NCBI RefSeq assembly: GCF_001690185.1
Contig: NZ_LZGN01000040.1
Coordinates: 62,001-126,000, forward strand
Source: Gilliamella sp. wkB308
Lineage (GTDB): Bacteria > Pseudomonadota > Gammaproteobacteria > Enterobacterales > Orbaceae
DNA length: 64,000 nt
Direction of reading: 5' to 3'
The notes beneath the pieces were generated by a model that was not told the DNA's origin, did no database searches, and saw nothing but the letters and a program-made list of their open reading frames with translations. Shown here in pieces: positions 1 through 10,565 of this stretch; the first letter of the stretch is position 1, and every line of letters begins with the position of its first letter. The position numbers and the translations under genes were made by a program.

Positions 1-941
1 ACCAGTTAGAAGGCTTTAAAAAACAAGTTCAAGATAGTTTTGGTCAAGAAGCGAAAGAGCGTCATACACTGACACACGAAATTCGTAATTTGCAGCAACT
101 CAATGAACTTATGACTAAAGAGGCGATTAATCTTACCAATGCCTTGAAAGGAAATAATAAAACTCAAGGGAATTGGGGGGAATTTATCCTCAGTCAAATT
201 TTGGATAATTCTGGATTACGTTTAGGTTATGAATATGAAACACAAGTAAATCTAACCAATGACGATAATCGACGATTACAGCCTGATGTCATTGTGCATT
301 TACCTCAAGGTGGTGATGTTGTGATTGATTCAAAAGTCACCCTTGTTGCTTATGAGCGCTATTTTAATGGCGAAGATGACGTCATCAAAGCTAAAGCCAT
401 GTCAGACCACCTGATAGCTGTCCGTAATCATCTTAAACAACTTAGCCAAAAAGACTACCATAAACTTATCGGTATTAATTCGTTAGATTATATTCTGATG
501 TTTATCCCTGTCGAACCCGCTTTTTTATGTGCTATAGATCAGGATCCCTCATTAATCAATGACGCATTAAAAAATAATATTATGATAGTCAGTCCAACCA
601 CGCTTTTAGTGGCACTGCGAACTATTCATAATTTATGGCGATTTGAATATCAAAATCGCAATGCCGAATTAATTGCCGATAGAGCAAGTAAACTCTATGA
701 TAAAGTCCGTGGTTTTGTTGAGGATATGGAAAATTTGGGTAACTGTTTAGACAAAGCACAACAAACTTTTCAAAATTCAATGAATAAATTGGCTAAAGGT
801 CGAGGTAACGTCATTGGTCAAATTGAAAAATTTCGTGAATTAGGCGTTGAGGTTAAAAAACCAATCGATCCTGATCTTGCTTTAGTGTCTCTAGATGAAT
901 TGGAGCAGAAAGAAGAAACTATTTCAAATCAGACACGATAA
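1..941 (+). CDS. rmuC: DNA recombination protein RmuC, C-terminal part (5' end outside window)
   Basis: The reading frame is open from base 3, so the gene enters from the left; 312 residues are visible. The RmuC signature is clear: the LKGNNKTQGNWGE stretch leads into the PD-(D/E)XK-like nuclease core (DVIVHLPQGGDVVIDSKV), followed by the family's helical C-terminal region. RmuC is thought to limit inversions at short inverted repeats, possibly by cutting DNA secondary structures. The visible N-terminal part (QLEGFKKQVQ...) is the end of the family's long coiled coil. The TTG at base 90 is not a real start because homology continues upstream. The gene ends about 130 bases before xseB. Confidence 0.93.
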   Translation, partial: QLEGFKKQVQDSFGQEAKERHTLTHEIRNLQQLNELMTKEAINLTNALKGNNKTQGNWGEFILSQILDNSGLRLGYEYETQVNLTNDDNRRLQPDVIVHLPQGGDVVIDSKVTLVAYERYFNGEDDVIKAKAMSDHLIAVRNHLKQLSQKDYHKLIGINSLDYILMFIPVEPAFLCAIDQDPSLINDALKNNIMIVSPTTLLVALRTIHNLWRFEYQNRNAELIADRASKLYDKVRGFVEDMENLGNCLDKAQQTFQNSMNKLAKGRGNVIGQIEKFRELGVEVKKPIDPDLALVSLDELEQKEETISNQTR

Positions 942-1017
942 ATAGGTATTGTATTGATCTTGAAGAACGTCAGGCATTAAAAATCGCTAAATGCTAGAAT
1001 ATACAGATAAAGTGTCA

Positions 1018-1046
1018 TTCACCATTCTTAAAATAACGTGTATACT
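1018..1046 (+). promoter_or_regulatory. Candidate sigma-70 promoter for xseB-ispA-dxs
   Basis: A TTCACC -35 box (1018-1023) and a TATACT -10 box (1041-1046) are separated by 17 bases, about 25 bases before the xseB start codon. An AGAGGA ribosome binding site follows. The boxes are seen in the sequence; promoter activity is inferred. Confidence 0.5.
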
Positions 1047-1071
1047 CACTGAGTAAAAAGAGGATTACCTT

Positions 1072-1317
1072 ATGCCCAAAAAAACGACTAAAGAACCGAG
1101 TTTTGAAGAAACACTAAAACAGCTTGAAACTATCGTCACACATTTAGAAAATGGTGACCTACCCTTAGATGAAGCATTGAATGAATTTGAAAAAGGAGTC
1201 AAGCTTGCCAGAGCCGGTCAAAAACAGTTAAAGCAAGCAGAGCAACGGATACAAATTTTATTATCTGAAAATAGTGATGCTGAATTGTCAGATTTTTTAG
1301 TGGATGATGATGAATAA
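1072..1317 (+). CDS. xseB: Exodeoxyribonuclease VII small subunit
   Basis: This 81-residue protein is the usual size for XseB. It has the family core [26 protein letters not shown] and the FEKGVKLA region. Several small subunits bind the large subunit XseA and form an exonuclease that degrades single-stranded DNA to oligonucleotides. xseA is not in the window, as in E. coli where it is unlinked. An AGAGGA Shine-Dalgarno lies 8 bases before the ATG. The 3' end overlaps the ispA start, so translation of the two is probably coupled in the xseB-ispA-dxs operon. Confidence 0.95.
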   Translation: MPKKTTKEPSFEETLKQLETIVTHLENGDLPLDEALNEFEKGVKLARAGQKQLKQAEQRIQILLSENSDAELSDFLVDDDE

Positions 1318-2179
1318 CTTGAAAACGTTGCAAGATCGTATTGATACTTTTTTATCATCGTATTTATCCGAAAAATCAGCATCGACTTTGCAACAAGCTA
1401 TGCGTTACAGTTTACTTGCTGGTGGTAAGCGAATACGCCCTATTTTGGTCTATTTAACAGGTCAAATGTTTGGTTGTCCACTTGCTAATTTGGACGAACC
1501 GGCAGCCGCAATTGAATCAATCCACACCTATTCGCTTATTCATGATGACCTACCTGCTATGGATAATGATGATTTACGGCGAGGTAAGCCTACTTGTCAT
1601 ATTCAATTTAATGAAGCTCAGGCTATCTTAGCCGGAGACGCATTACAATCATTAGCATTTACATTATTAGCTGAAAGCCAATTCATCGATAATCATGCCA
1701 AAATTAGGATGATAACCGAGTTGGCACAAGCAAGTGGTTTAGATGGGATGTGTTTAGGACAATCACTTGATTTACAAGCTGAACACCAATCGATATCACT
1801 TGAGCATTTACAAAAAATTCACTGTTACAAAACAGGCGCTTTGATAAAAGCTGCGATACGCTTAGGCGCCTATGCGAGCGGTAATCAAGCTATCCCTTAT
1901 TATGCTAATTTAGATAATTATGCAAAGGCAATTGGACTTGCTTTTCAAATTCAAGATGACATTTTAGATATTATTGGCGAACAAGCCATTATGGGAAAAC
2001 CACAAGGATCAGATATTGCGCATGAAAAAAGTACTTACCCTGCCTTAATGGGATTAAAAAATGCGCAACAGTTGACGCAACAACTTTATCAACAAGCTAT
2101 CGATAGTGTGAAGCAAATACCTTATAATAGTAAGCCATTACAAGACCTTGCTAGTTATATTATTAATCGTAATAGTTAA
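1310..2179 (+). CDS. ispA: Farnesyl diphosphate synthase
   Basis: This 289-residue polyprenyl synthase condenses isopentenyl diphosphate with dimethylallyl and geranyl diphosphate to make farnesyl diphosphate, the precursor of undecaprenyl phosphate and quinone side chains. Both aspartate-rich motifs are present: [10 protein letters not shown] (first, FARM) and DDILD (second, SARM). The GGKRIRP substrate-binding stretch precedes the first. Three ATGs in a row occur at 1304, 1307 and 1310. The last is preferred because it sits 5 bases after the GGA of the AGTGGA ribosome binding site. The gene overlaps xseB by 8 bases and is followed after 21 bases by dxs, the first enzyme of the same pathway. 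Confidence 0.95.
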   Translation: MNNLKTLQDRIDTFLSSYLSEKSASTLQQAMRYSLLAGGKRIRPILVYLTGQMFGCPLANLDEPAAAIESIHTYSLIHDDLPAMDNDDLRRGKPTCHIQFNEAQAILAGDALQSLAFTLLAESQFIDNHAKIRMITELAQASGLDGMCLGQSLDLQAEHQSISLEHLQKIHCYKTGALIKAAIRLGAYASGNQAIPYYANLDNYAKAIGLAFQIQDDILDIIGEQAIMGKPQGSDIAHEKSTYPALMGLKNAQQLTQQLYQQAIDSVKQIPYNSKPLQDLASYIINRNS

Positions 2180-2200
2180 CACACTCACTCAATAATAAAG

Positions 2201-4057
2201 ATGAATTTAGATAATTATCCGCTATTAAAACAAATTAACTCTCCAACCGATCTTAGGCGCTATCCGCTTTCGCAATTGTCTGCGATTTGTCGTGAGCTTA
2301 GGCAATTTTTGTTAACTAGTGTTAGTCAATCCAGTGGACATTTAGCTTCCGGTCTTGGCGTAGTTGAATTAACGGTCGCCCTACATTACGTCTATCATAC
2401 GCCATTCGATAAAATTATTTGGGATGTTGGACATCAAGCCTATCCGCATAAAATTTTAACGGGTCGCCGTGATCAGATGCTGACTATTCGCCAAAAAGAC
2501 GGTATACATTCTTTTCCACATCGAGAAGAAAGCGAATATGACGTATTAACAACAGGACATTCTTCAACTTCAATCAGTGCAGCACTAGGTATTGCCATTA
2601 GTGAACAAAAAAAACAATCAGGCCAAAAAGTTGCAGCCATTATCGGAGACGGTGCATTAACAGCAGGCATGGCATTTGAAGCAATGAATCATGCAGGTCA
2701 TATCAAACCCGATATGTTAGTGATTATAAATGATAATGATATGTCCATTTCTGAAAATACCGGAGCATTAAATCAACATTTAACGCAAATTTTATCCAGT
2801 AAAGCCTATACTTCTTTTCGAGAAAGTGGCAAACGTGTTCTTTCCAATATTCCGCCATTAAAAGAGTTGGTTAAAAAAACAGAAGAACATTTAAAAGGTT
2901 TAATCACCCCTGCCATTTTATTTGAAGAACTGGGTTTTAATTACATTGGCCCCATTGACGGACATGATATTGAAAATTTAGTCACCACACTACAAAGAGT
3001 GCGACAATTAAAAGGCCCTCAGTTATTGCATGTCATTACACAAAAAGGAAAAGGCTACGAACCAGCTGAAAAGAATCCGACACTTTGGCATGGTGTACCA
3101 AAGTTTGATCCTATTGATGGAACTTTCCCATTAGATAAAAAAATTGCACCGACCTATTCGCAAGTTTTTGGTGAATGGCTGTGTGAAATGGCAGAAAAGG
3201 ACGAACGCTTGATCGCTATTACCCCCGCAATGAGTGAAGGTTCCGGTATGACTGAATTTGCTAAACGTTATCCCAACCAGTTTTATGATGTGGCTATTGC
3301 AGAGCAACATGCGGTAACATTAGCGGCAGGTTTTGCTATTAGTGACTTTAAACCGATTGTGGCAATCTATTCTACTTTTTTACAACGTGCTTATGATCAA
3401 GTTATTCATGATATTGCGATACAAAATCTGCCTGTTTTATTTGCGATAGATCGCGCGGGTATCGTGGGTGCAGATGGAGAAACCCATCAAGGAGCATTTG
3501 ATTTAAGTTTTTTAAGATGTATACCAAATCTAGTCATCATGACACCAAGTGATGAAAATGAGTGCCGTCAAATGCTATATACTGGCTATCTTCATCAAGG
3601 TCCTGTCGCAGTACGTTATCCTCGAGGAGAAGGCACAGGAACACCGCTAGCACCTTTAAATTCCATTCCATTAGGTCAATCTAAGATATGTCGAGAAGGC
3701 GAAAAAATAGCTTTACTCAATTTTGGCACATTACTCCCTGAAGTTTTACAAGCTGCCGATCAAATTAATGCTACAGTTATTGATATGCGCTTTGTAAAAC
3801 CATTAGATGAGAAAGTACTTTTGCAGATTAGCCAAACCCATAATATACTAGTCACAATAGAAGAAAATAGTATTAAAGGCGGAGCAGGAAGTAGCATCAA
3901 TGAATTCCTGTTATCGAAAAAAATAAAATGTGATATTTTAAATATTGGATTACCTGACAGGTTTATTCCACAAGGATCACAAAGTGAAATTAGAGCTGAA
4001 ATGGGATTAAACTCAGAACATATTATCGATAAAATCAATAAATTTATAAATCAATAG
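2201..4057 (+). CDS. dxs: 1-deoxy-D-xylulose-5-phosphate synthase
   Basis: This 618-residue enzyme joins pyruvate and glyceraldehyde 3-phosphate using thiamine diphosphate, the first and flux-setting step of the MEP isoprenoid pathway. Visible features are the N-terminal H-S-GH catalytic segment ([17 protein letters not shown]), the thiamine diphosphate and Mg2+ motif [15 protein letters not shown], the transketolase pyrimidine-binding domain ([10 protein letters not shown]), and the [18 protein letters not shown] segment typical of DXS. Full length for the family. It closes the xseB-ispA-dxs group and is followed 7 bases later by zapA. The Shine-Dalgarno (AATAAAG) is weak. Confidence 0.96.
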   Translation: MNLDNYPLLKQINSPTDLRRYPLSQLSAICRELRQFLLTSVSQSSGHLASGLGVVELTVALHYVYHTPFDKIIWDVGHQAYPHKILTGRRDQMLTIRQKDGIHSFPHREESEYDVLTTGHSSTSISAALGIAISEQKKQSGQKVAAIIGDGALTAGMAFEAMNHAGHIKPDMLVIINDNDMSISENTGALNQHLTQILSSKAYTSFRESGKRVLSNIPPLKELVKKTEEHLKGLITPAILFEELGFNYIGPIDGHDIENLVTTLQRVRQLKGPQLLHVITQKGKGYEPAEKNPTLWHGVPKFDPIDGTFPLDKKIAPTYSQVFGEWLCEMAEKDERLIAITPAMSEGSGMTEFAKRYPNQFYDVAIAEQHAVTLAAGFAISDFKPIVAIYSTFLQRAYDQVIHDIAIQNLPVLFAIDRAGIVGADGETHQGAFDLSFLRCIPNLVIMTPSDENECRQMLYTGYLHQGPVAVRYPRGEGTGTPLAPLNSIPLGQSKICREGEKIALLNFGTLLPEVLQAADQINATVIDMRFVKPLDEKVLLQISQTHNILVTIEENSIKGGAGSSINEFLLSKKIKCDILNIGLPDRFIPQGSQSEIRAEMGLNSEHIIDKINKFINQ

Positions 4058-4064
4058 GTAAAAT

Positions 4065-4358
4065 ATGGAAACTCAAGCTGTCACTATTCAAATTTTTGGA
4101 CGAACGTTAAAATTTAATTGTCCAGTTGATGAAGTGGACGCCCTCAATAATGCTGCGAGAGATCTCGATCTACGCTTGACAAATTTACGTGAAAAATCAC
4201 CACAAGTTGGAAGTGATCAACTAATTATGACGGCTGCACTGAATATCTCTTACGAACTGACTAAAGAAAAAGAAAAAAGTGATCAGTTTAGTGGTCGTTT
4301 AAAATTATTACAACAGTTACTTGATTCGGCTTTAAACTCGAACAATGAATCACTCTAA
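4065..4358 (+). CDS. zapA: Cell division protein ZapA
   Basis: This 97-residue protein carries the ZapA N-terminal domain (VTIQIFGRTLKFNCPVDE) and a C-terminal coiled coil from about residue 60. ZapA tetramers bind FtsZ, bundle protofilaments and stabilise the Z ring. It is followed by 6S RNA and then fau, exactly the E. coli zapA-ssrS-fau order, which supports the call. The AGGT ribosome binding site is 7 bases upstream of ATG, just after the dxs stop codon. Confidence 0.92.
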   Translation: METQAVTIQIFGRTLKFNCPVDEVDALNNAARDLDLRLTNLREKSPQVGSDQLIMTAALNISYELTKEKEKSDQFSGRLKLLQQLLDSALNSNNESL

Positions 4359-4381
4359 TTGTAAATTTAATAAAAATACTA

Positions 4382-4409
4382 TTGTATGATTTTTCAAATT
4401 TTGTATTAT
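4382..4409 (+). promoter_or_regulatory. Candidate sigma-70 promoter of 6S RNA
   Basis: A TTGTAT -35 box (4382-4387) and a TATTAT -10 box (4404-4409) are 16 bases apart, ending just before the 6S RNA 5' end. E. coli ssrS has promoters in the equivalent place. The -35 box is weak. Confidence 0.4.
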
Positions 4410-4411
4410 GT

Positions 4412-4598
4412 TACCCATCTCTGGGATGTTCGCGATTAAGGGTTAGTCCCCTGAGCCGATATTCTTTACTTTAGAATGATGTGACTTTTAATTGGTGTGT
4501 ATGCCTTAATGTTAAGGAAACCTAAAAATTAAAACACGTTGTTCACCTTGAACCTTGGGTTCAAGGGTTACGACCCTAACGACATCTTGGAGTTTTCC
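4412..4598 (+). ncRNA. ssrS: 6S RNA
   Basis: The sequence has the conserved blocks of gammaproteobacterial 6S RNA: CTGGGATGTTCGCG near the 5' end, AGTCCCCTGAGCCGATATT, and TTCACCTTGAACC followed by GGGTTCAAGGGTTACG. The 5' terminal CCATCTCTGGGATG pairs with the 3' GACATCTTGGAG strand to close the long rod. 6S RNA mimics an open promoter, binds sigma-70 RNA polymerase and dampens transcription in stationary phase. The location between zapA and fau is the standard one. The ends are estimated to within a few bases. Confidence 0.92.
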
Positions 4599-4621
4599 TT
4601 TTCTTCATAAGTGATAACTTA

Positions 4622-5167
4622 ATGAACATCCGACAGATTATTCGCCAAAAAAGGCGTCAATTATCGCCTCATCAACGTCAAATTGCCCAGCAACAAGTTT
4701 ACCAAAAAATTGCTGATCATACTGCAGTTGGACAAGCCAAGAATATCGCAATATTTCTCTCTTTTGATGGCGAAATTGAAACTAAACCTATTATTGAATA
4801 TTTATGGCAGCAAAATAAATCTGTCTATTTACCGATAATTCATCCTTTTGTGTCCACTCACTTACTTTTTATTCAATACACGCCTAACAGTCAATTAATC
4901 AAAAATAAGTATGGTATCTTAGAACCCGCTTTAAATGTATTAAATGTCATTCCCCATCAAAAATTAGATATTGTTTTCACTCCTTTAGTTGCATTCGATG
5001 ATCGAGGTTATCGTCTGGGAATGGGGGGCGGATTTTATGATCGTTTGCTAGCTAATTATAAAGCAGACCAAATTTTACCTATTGGTTTAGGTTTTGCCTG
5101 CCAAAAAATTCAGCAATTAAGCAACCAACCTTGGGATATCCAATTACCTCAAATCATTTATGCCTGA
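4622..5167 (+). CDS. fau: 5-formyltetrahydrofolate cyclo-ligase
   Basis: This 181-residue enzyme (ygfA in E. coli) converts 5-formyl-THF to 5,10-methenyl-THF with ATP, recycling folate. The family signatures are the basic N-terminus RQKRRQLSPHQR and the C-terminal GMGGGFYDRLLA loop that binds phosphate. It follows 6S RNA directly; in E. coli the two are co-transcribed and the enzyme message is processed from the 6S precursor, so the same is likely here. Confidence 0.93.
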   Translation: MNIRQIIRQKRRQLSPHQRQIAQQQVYQKIADHTAVGQAKNIAIFLSFDGEIETKPIIEYLWQQNKSVYLPIIHPFVSTHLLFIQYTPNSQLIKNKYGILEPALNVLNVIPHQKLDIVFTPLVAFDDRGYRLGMGGGFYDRLLANYKADQILPIGLGFACQKIQQLSNQPWDIQLPQIIYA

Positions 5168-5460
5168 TTCACCTTTACAATTATATTAAAAAAAGTGATT
5201 AAAATTTGTATCATTTTAAATTGAATAGTTGTATACTTATTTACGCTTCATTTCTTAACTTTGTTTTTTTAAACAATGGCTATTCAAAAGTAATAATTTG
5301 TAAATTACAATCTTTCTTTTTACAGTATGTTATTCATCCTTTTAGTTCTTTTTTGTTTTGTATTATTGTTTCATACTCAAGTCTTAGGGAATAAATATTC
5401 TAACTCATGGTGGAATTTTATTTCTTAAGACTTTTTTTTATAATAAAAAGGAGTGTAGCA

Positions 5461-6921
5461 ATGTCAGAAAAAAAAGCCTTAACCACCAACAATGGAGCTC
5501 CAATAGCCGATAATCAAAATTCCCGTACTGCTGGCCCTCGAGGCCCTGTATTAATTGATGATTATCAGCTTATTGAGAAACTTGCACAATTTAATCGTGA
5601 GAACATTCCTGAAAGACGTGTACATGCTAAGGGTTCGGGTGCACATGGTACATTTACCGTGACTAATGATATCACTCAATATACTTATGCCAGTATTTTT
5701 GCCAAAGTAGGCAAACAAACTCCTGTGTTTGTCCGATTTTCAACTGTTGGCGGTGAACGAGGTTCATCCGATACAGCCCGTGATCCTAGAGGATTTTCTG
5801 TAAAATTTTATACCGATCAGGGAAACTGGGATATTGTAGGTAACAATACACCGGTATTTTTTATACGTGATGCCCTCAAATTCCCAGATTTTATTCACAC
5901 CCAAAAACGTGATCCTAAAACCAACTTAAAAGATCCGCAAATGATGTGGGATTTTTGGTCTTTGTCACCGGAGTCACTTCATCAAGTTACCATTTTGTTT
6001 TCTGACCGTGGTATTCCTGACGGCTTTAGACATATGCATGGTTTTGGTAGTCATACTTACAGTATTATTAATAAAGATAATGTTCGGACTTGGGTTAAAT
6101 GGCATTTTAGAACGGAACAAGGTATTAAAAATATCCATCCTAAAAAAGCAGCCGAATTAGATGGTAGCAATCCCGACTCAGCACAAGAAGACTTATTTAA
6201 TGCAATTGAACGCGGTGACTATCCTAAATGGCGTCTTTATATGCAGGTAATGACAGAAGAACAAGCCAATCATCATCCCGAAAACCCTTTTGATGTGACA
6301 AAAGTGTGGTCACAAAAACAGTATCCATTAATTGAAGTGGGCGTAATGGAACTTAATCGTAATCCGGAAAACTATTTTGCTGAAGTTGAACAAGCCGCAT
6401 TTGAACCAAGTAATGTCGTGCCTGGCACGGGGTTATCGCCAGATAAGATGTTACAGGGGCGAATTTTTGCTTATGCCGATGCACATCGTTATCGTATAGG
6501 CACAAACTACCAACAATTACCGATCAATGCCCCAAAATGTCCGGTACACAATTATCAACGTGACGGAGCAATGCGCTTTTATACACCAGATAATGCGCCT
6601 AATTATGAGCCAAATAGTGTTGACAGCGCACCTAAACAACAACCACAATATGCTGAACCACCGATGCATGTACCTGCTGGTACAATGGATAGACATGATC
6701 ATCGTGTTGACGATGATTACTATTCACAGCCACGCGCATTATTCAATTTAATGCGTCCCGATCAAAAACAGCTACTGATTGATAATATTGTCGGTTCAAT
6801 GAAAAACGTTGATCGTGATATCCAAATTAGACAGCTTAAGCACTTTTATAAAGTCCACCCTGATTATGGTTCAGGTATTGCCAATGGATTAGGAATTGAA
6901 ATCGATCTTATCAAAAGTTAG
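5461..6921 (+). CDS. katA: Monofunctional haem catalase (small-subunit, clade 3)
   Basis: This 486-residue enzyme disproportionates hydrogen peroxide to water and oxygen. Catalytic residues are in place: His55 in [11 protein letters not shown], Asn128 in the [20 protein letters not shown] block, and the proximal haem ligand Tyr338 in [14 protein letters not shown]. The reading frame is open upstream to 5407, but the start at 5461 is chosen because AAGGAG lies 9 bases before it and the protein then has the usual N-terminus for this clade. It stands alone, with an AT-rich region upstream and a hairpin downstream. A cytoplasmic catalase fits a host-associated organism facing peroxide. Confidence 0.95.
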   Translation: MSEKKALTTNNGAPIADNQNSRTAGPRGPVLIDDYQLIEKLAQFNRENIPERRVHAKGSGAHGTFTVTNDITQYTYASIFAKVGKQTPVFVRFSTVGGERGSSDTARDPRGFSVKFYTDQGNWDIVGNNTPVFFIRDALKFPDFIHTQKRDPKTNLKDPQMMWDFWSLSPESLHQVTILFSDRGIPDGFRHMHGFGSHTYSIINKDNVRTWVKWHFRTEQGIKNIHPKKAAELDGSNPDSAQEDLFNAIERGDYPKWRLYMQVMTEEQANHHPENPFDVTKVWSQKQYPLIEVGVMELNRNPENYFAEVEQAAFEPSNVVPGTGLSPDKMLQGRIFAYADAHRYRIGTNYQQLPINAPKCPVHNYQRDGAMRFYTPDNAPNYEPNSVDSAPKQQPQYAEPPMHVPAGTMDRHDHRVDDDYYSQPRALFNLMRPDQKQLLIDNIVGSMKNVDRDIQIRQLKHFYKVHPDYGSGIANGLGIEIDLIKS

Positions 6922-6935
6922 TTCACTTTATAACC

Positions 6936-6965
6936 ACAGTGCCGATTTTGCTTAATCGGCACTGT
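6936..6965 (+). terminator. Hairpin downstream of katA, probable terminator
   Basis: A perfect 12-bp stem, ACAGTGCCGATT (6936-6947) pairing with AATCGGCACTGT (6954-6965) around a 6-base loop, lies 15 bases after the katA stop. No strong T run follows, so it may act with other factors or only protect the mRNA end. Confidence 0.5.
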
Positions 6966-7144
6966 ATGGTTAACAAATTTAGCGCTAAGTTAAATAAATA
7001 GGCTATTTATTTGTATTTACGCTTATTTTGGCTGACGGACTGAACTAAAATCCATTGTTGATATTTTGATAGATAGATATAAAACCGTTTTGATGACTGT
7101 TTGAAGAGATTCTTAGGCAAACAACAAAATATTGTTCAATTTAC

Positions 7145-7180
7145 AGCTTGGTTAGTGATTTAACTAAACCAAGCTTTTTA
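7145..7180 (+). terminator. Hairpin between convergent katA and rlmB, probable terminator
   Basis: AGCTTGGTT (7145-7153) pairs with AACCAAGCT (7167-7175), followed on the plus strand by a short T run. It sits just past the 3' end of rlmB, so it could stop transcription from either side; the T run favours plus-strand transcripts. Confidence 0.5.
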
Positions 7181-7190
7181 TCCTAGTTAA

Positions 7191-7943
7191 TTATTTATTT
7201 TTTTGTCTGACTATCTCAAATAAGCAAACGCCCGTTGCTACCGAGACATTAAGCGAAGACACAATTCCCGCCATTGGAATACTGACCAATTCATCACAAT
7301 GTTCTTTGGTTAAACGTCGCATTCCTTCCCCTTCTGCGCCCATAACCAGAGCCAATGGAATACTTGTTGATGATTTGTAAAAGTCGGTTTGATAAAGTGT
7401 ACGTTCGGCTTCTCCAGCCGTGCCCACAATCCACACTTGATACTCATCTTGTAACATTCGCATGGTACGAGCTAAATTGGTTACCCGAACAACAGGGATA
7501 CTTTCAGCGGCTCCACAAGCCACTTTTTGTGCCGTCGAATTAAGCGGAGCCGAACGATCTTTCGGAACAATAATAAAATTAACCCCTGCTGCGTCTGCTG
7601 TTCTGATGCAGGCACCAAGATTATGCGGATCTGTCACGCCATCTAAAATCAAAATAACGGGATTGTGTTGCTGTTCCATCAATAATGGAATATCATTTTC
7701 CTGATAACCACGACAAGGTTTTACTACAGCTAAAATACCTTGATGTACACCATTTTTAGATTTGTCATCTAACCACTGGCGGTGGGTTATTTTAACGATT
7801 AAACCAAGTTGCTCTATTTCATGCACAAGATTATTAAGACGTTTATCTTCTCGCCCTTTAGCGATATAAACCTCAATAATTCTTTCAGGAGCACGTGTTA
7901 ATAGTGCTTCGATAGCATGAATACCATAAACTGTTTCACTCAT
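7191..7943 (-). CDS. rlmB: 23S rRNA (guanosine-2251-2'-O)-methyltransferase RlmB
   Basis: This 250-residue SpoU/TrmH-family enzyme methylates the ribose of G2251 in the peptidyl-transferase P loop. It has the N-terminal substrate-binding domain (VYGIHAIEALLTRAPERI) and the SPOUT motifs: LDGVTDPHNLGACIRTADAAGV, VMGAEGEGMRRLT, and the C-terminal IPMAGIVSSLNVSVATGVCLFE knot. Its ATG directly follows the rnr stop codon with no gap, so the two are translated together, as in the E. coli rnr-rlmB pair. Confidence 0.96.
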   Translation of the reverse strand: MSETVYGIHAIEALLTRAPERIIEVYIAKGREDKRLNNLVHEIEQLGLIVKITHRQWLDDKSKNGVHQGILAVVKPCRGYQENDIPLLMEQQHNPVILILDGVTDPHNLGACIRTADAAGVNFIIVPKDRSAPLNSTAQKVACGAAESIPVVRVTNLARTMRMLQDEYQVWIVGTAGEAERTLYQTDFYKSSTSIPLALVMGAEGEGMRRLTKEHCDELVSIPMAGIVSSLNVSVATGVCLFEIVRQKNK

Positions 7944-10373
7944 CTATTTTTTACTCTTTACTTTCTTACTTTTAGCCGTTTTACTTGTTGATGTCGATGC
8001 GATTTTAGTCGCATTTTTATCTAGCTTCTTACGCTTTCCTTTATTTTTATTTGTCGCTTTCACCTTTTTTTTAACGCTACCACTCACTGCCGATTTTTTG
8101 TTTTTACGCTTTTTAGTCGGCGCAACATCCTTAGCATTTTTATCATTTAGCTGTTTAGCCTTAGTTTTTGCGGTTTTGCCTTGCCGCTTAGGCTTATTAT
8201 TACTACTGACCAAGGCAAAATCAATTTTTCTTTCTTCAGGATTAACATTTTCTACTTTAACACTTACTTTATCACCTAAACGGTAACTGTAATGGGTATT
8301 TTCACCAATTAAACGATTTCGAGATGCGTCATAAATATAATAATCATTTTCAAGCGATGAAACATGTACCAAACCGTCTATAAACAGATCATCTAATCTG
8401 ACAAAAAACCCGAAGTTCACAACACTTGATATGGTACCATTAAAGACTTCACCCACATGATCTTGCATATAATCGCACTTGAGCCAATCAACCACATCAC
8501 GCACTGCCTCATCGGCTCGACGTTCAGTCAGTGAACAATGTTCGCCAAAATAGAGCATTTCGTTAATGGTATAACGATGCCCGCCTGTCTTACTGGTTTT
8601 ATGCTGTTCATTGGCTAATATCCACTTAATGGTTCGATGTAACAGTAAATCTGGGTAACGTCGAATTGGCGAGGTAAAATGACCATATTCTTCAAGTGCA
8701 AGCCCAAAATGGCCTCGATTTTCTGGATCATAAATCGCTTGTTTCATTGAACGTAAAATAACTGTCTGTAACATATCACTATCAATACGATCTTCAATCG
8801 CTAGCATCAACTCAGCAATATCTTTTGATTTTGGATTAACACCGCCACCTAACGATAATCCTAGTTCTTGTAAGATGCTACGCAAGTTATTCATTCGCTC
8901 TTCATCAGGACGATCATGAACACGAAACAAAGCAGGTACGTCCGCTTCAATCACCAGTTTTGCTGCTGCAACATTAGCTAAAATCATACACTCTTCAATA
9001 ATTTTATGTGCATCATTACGTTGTGCTAACTCAATACTTTCGATCCGTTTATCGGCATTGAAAATAAATTTCGGTTCTTCCGATTCAAAACCAATCGCTC
9101 CACGCGCAATTCGTGACTTATCCAATACTTTGTATAAGCCATATAGGTTTTCTAAATGTGGCACTAAATCATGGTAATGTTGACGTAGCTCTTTATCACC
9201 GTCTAAAATTTTTGCCACTTTCGTGTAAGTCAATCTGGCATGTGAATTCATCACAGCGTCGTAAAATTGATAACCAGTCAAACGACCTTTGTTTGATATG
9301 GTCATTTCACAAACTAAACATAGTCTATCTACCTGTGGATTAAGCGAACAAAGTCCATTTGATAACGCCTCTGGCAACATCGGCACGACACGAGAAGGAA
9401 AATACACCGATGTACCACGTAAGCAGGCTTCTTTATCAAGTGCTTTATCGGGTCTGACGTAATAACTGACATCGGCTATTGCCACCCATAACCGGTAACC
9501 TCCACCACGATTTTTTTGGCAATACACTGCATCATCAAAATCACGTGCATCTTCACCATCAATGGTGACTAAAGGTAGATCTCGTAAATCTTTACGCCCT
9601 TTTTTGGCTTTTTCGGGCACTTCATCACCGAATTTACTTACCTCTTTTTCAACAGCTTTAGGAAATTCATATGGGATCTCATGATTACGAAGGGCAATAT
9701 CTATGGCTAAGTTAGTCCCCATGTTTTCACCAAGGACTTCTTTAATGACACCGACTGCTTTTTGACGACGTTCAGGGCGTTGTTGTAACTCAACAACGAC
9801 GACCGCTCCCATGCGTACAGTTCGTTTCGGTTTACCAGTGATTAAAATATCAAAATTTAAGCGACTATCATCAGGCACTACAAATCCAACGCCTTGTTCA
9901 ATAAAGTAGCGACCAACAATTAAATTACTGCGAGGCTCTAAAATACGCACAACACGTGCTTCTGTTTTTCCGCGATATTGATTACTTAGTGGTTGAGCTA
10001 AAATTACATCACCTTGTAAGACTTTTTTCATCTGTTCTGGCGACAAAAAGTAATCTTCAGGATTTCCTTCAACACGTAAAAATCCAAAACCATCACGATG
10101 TGCAATCACCTTCCCCTTAACCATATCTAACTTTTCAGGAAGTGCATAACATTTACGGCGTGTAAACACGACTTGACCATCGCGTTCCATTGCACGTAAG
10201 CGACGATGTAGTGCTTCTTTTTGTTCTTCATTTTTAATAGAAACGGCTTGGGCAATTTTTTCTAAATTAGCAGGCTTCGCCTCTTTGGTTAGGTAATCTA
10301 ATATTAATTCGCGACTGGCTATCGGAGAATCATATTTTTGTGCTTCTCGTTCATAAAATGGATCGTTTATCAT
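7944..10373 (-). CDS. rnr: Ribonuclease R
   Basis: This 809-residue 3'-5' exoribonuclease degrades structured RNA, including rRNA and tmRNA-tagged messages. Domains in order are an N-terminal helix-turn-helix (about 10-90), two cold-shock domains (about 95-230), the RNB catalytic domain with the metal-binding aspartates in [12 protein letters not shown], an S1 domain (about 640-725), and a long lysine-rich tail (about 730-809) like that of E. coli RNase R. The frame opens at 10409, but the ATG at 10373 ([14 protein letters not shown]) aligns with the E. coli start and is preferred. nsrR, which precedes rnr in E. coli, is absent. Confidence 0.95.
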   Translation of the reverse strand: MINDPFYEREAQKYDSPIASRELILDYLTKEAKPANLEKIAQAVSIKNEEQKEALHRRLRAMERDGQVVFTRRKCYALPEKLDMVKGKVIAHRDGFGFLRVEGNPEDYFLSPEQMKKVLQGDVILAQPLSNQYRGKTEARVVRILEPRSNLIVGRYFIEQGVGFVVPDDSRLNFDILITGKPKRTVRMGAVVVVELQQRPERRQKAVGVIKEVLGENMGTNLAIDIALRNHEIPYEFPKAVEKEVSKFGDEVPEKAKKGRKDLRDLPLVTIDGEDARDFDDAVYCQKNRGGGYRLWVAIADVSYYVRPDKALDKEACLRGTSVYFPSRVVPMLPEALSNGLCSLNPQVDRLCLVCEMTISNKGRLTGYQFYDAVMNSHARLTYTKVAKILDGDKELRQHYHDLVPHLENLYGLYKVLDKSRIARGAIGFESEEPKFIFNADKRIESIELAQRNDAHKIIEECMILANVAAAKLVIEADVPALFRVHDRPDEERMNNLRSILQELGLSLGGGVNPKSKDIAELMLAIEDRIDSDMLQTVILRSMKQAIYDPENRGHFGLALEEYGHFTSPIRRYPDLLLHRTIKWILANEQHKTSKTGGHRYTINEMLYFGEHCSLTERRADEAVRDVVDWLKCDYMQDHVGEVFNGTISSVVNFGFFVRLDDLFIDGLVHVSSLENDYYIYDASRNRLIGENTHYSYRLGDKVSVKVENVNPEERKIDFALVSSNNKPKRQGKTAKTKAKQLNDKNAKDVAPTKKRKNKKSAVSGSVKKKVKATNKNKGKRKKLDKNATKIASTSTSKTAKSKKVKSKK

Positions 10374-10504
10374 AAGGAATATCCAGAGATCATATTTAAT
10401 CGGTAGCATAACATAGAGTTATGTAACTTAAAATAAACATTCCTTTTTACTACTAATCTTTATCGATATAATTTACATAGCCAAACAAAACTGAATTATT
10501 AACA

Positions 10505-10525
10505 TCAAAACCGAATCTAATTCGG
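10505..10525 (-). terminator. Small hairpin after purD, possible terminator
   Basis: CCGAAT pairs with ATTCGG (10511-10525). On the minus strand it is followed by TTTTG, about 40 bases past the purD stop codon. The stem is only 6 bp, so confidence is modest. Confidence 0.4.
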
Positions 10526-10565
10526 CATTTTTAAGTCCATAAATGATATAAATTCAATCTTTTAC

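Noticed and set aside
5206-5394. 62-codon hydrophobic plus-strand frame upstream of katA
   Set aside because: No ribosome binding site, very AT-rich, and no recognisable protein features; it lies in the katA promoter region.
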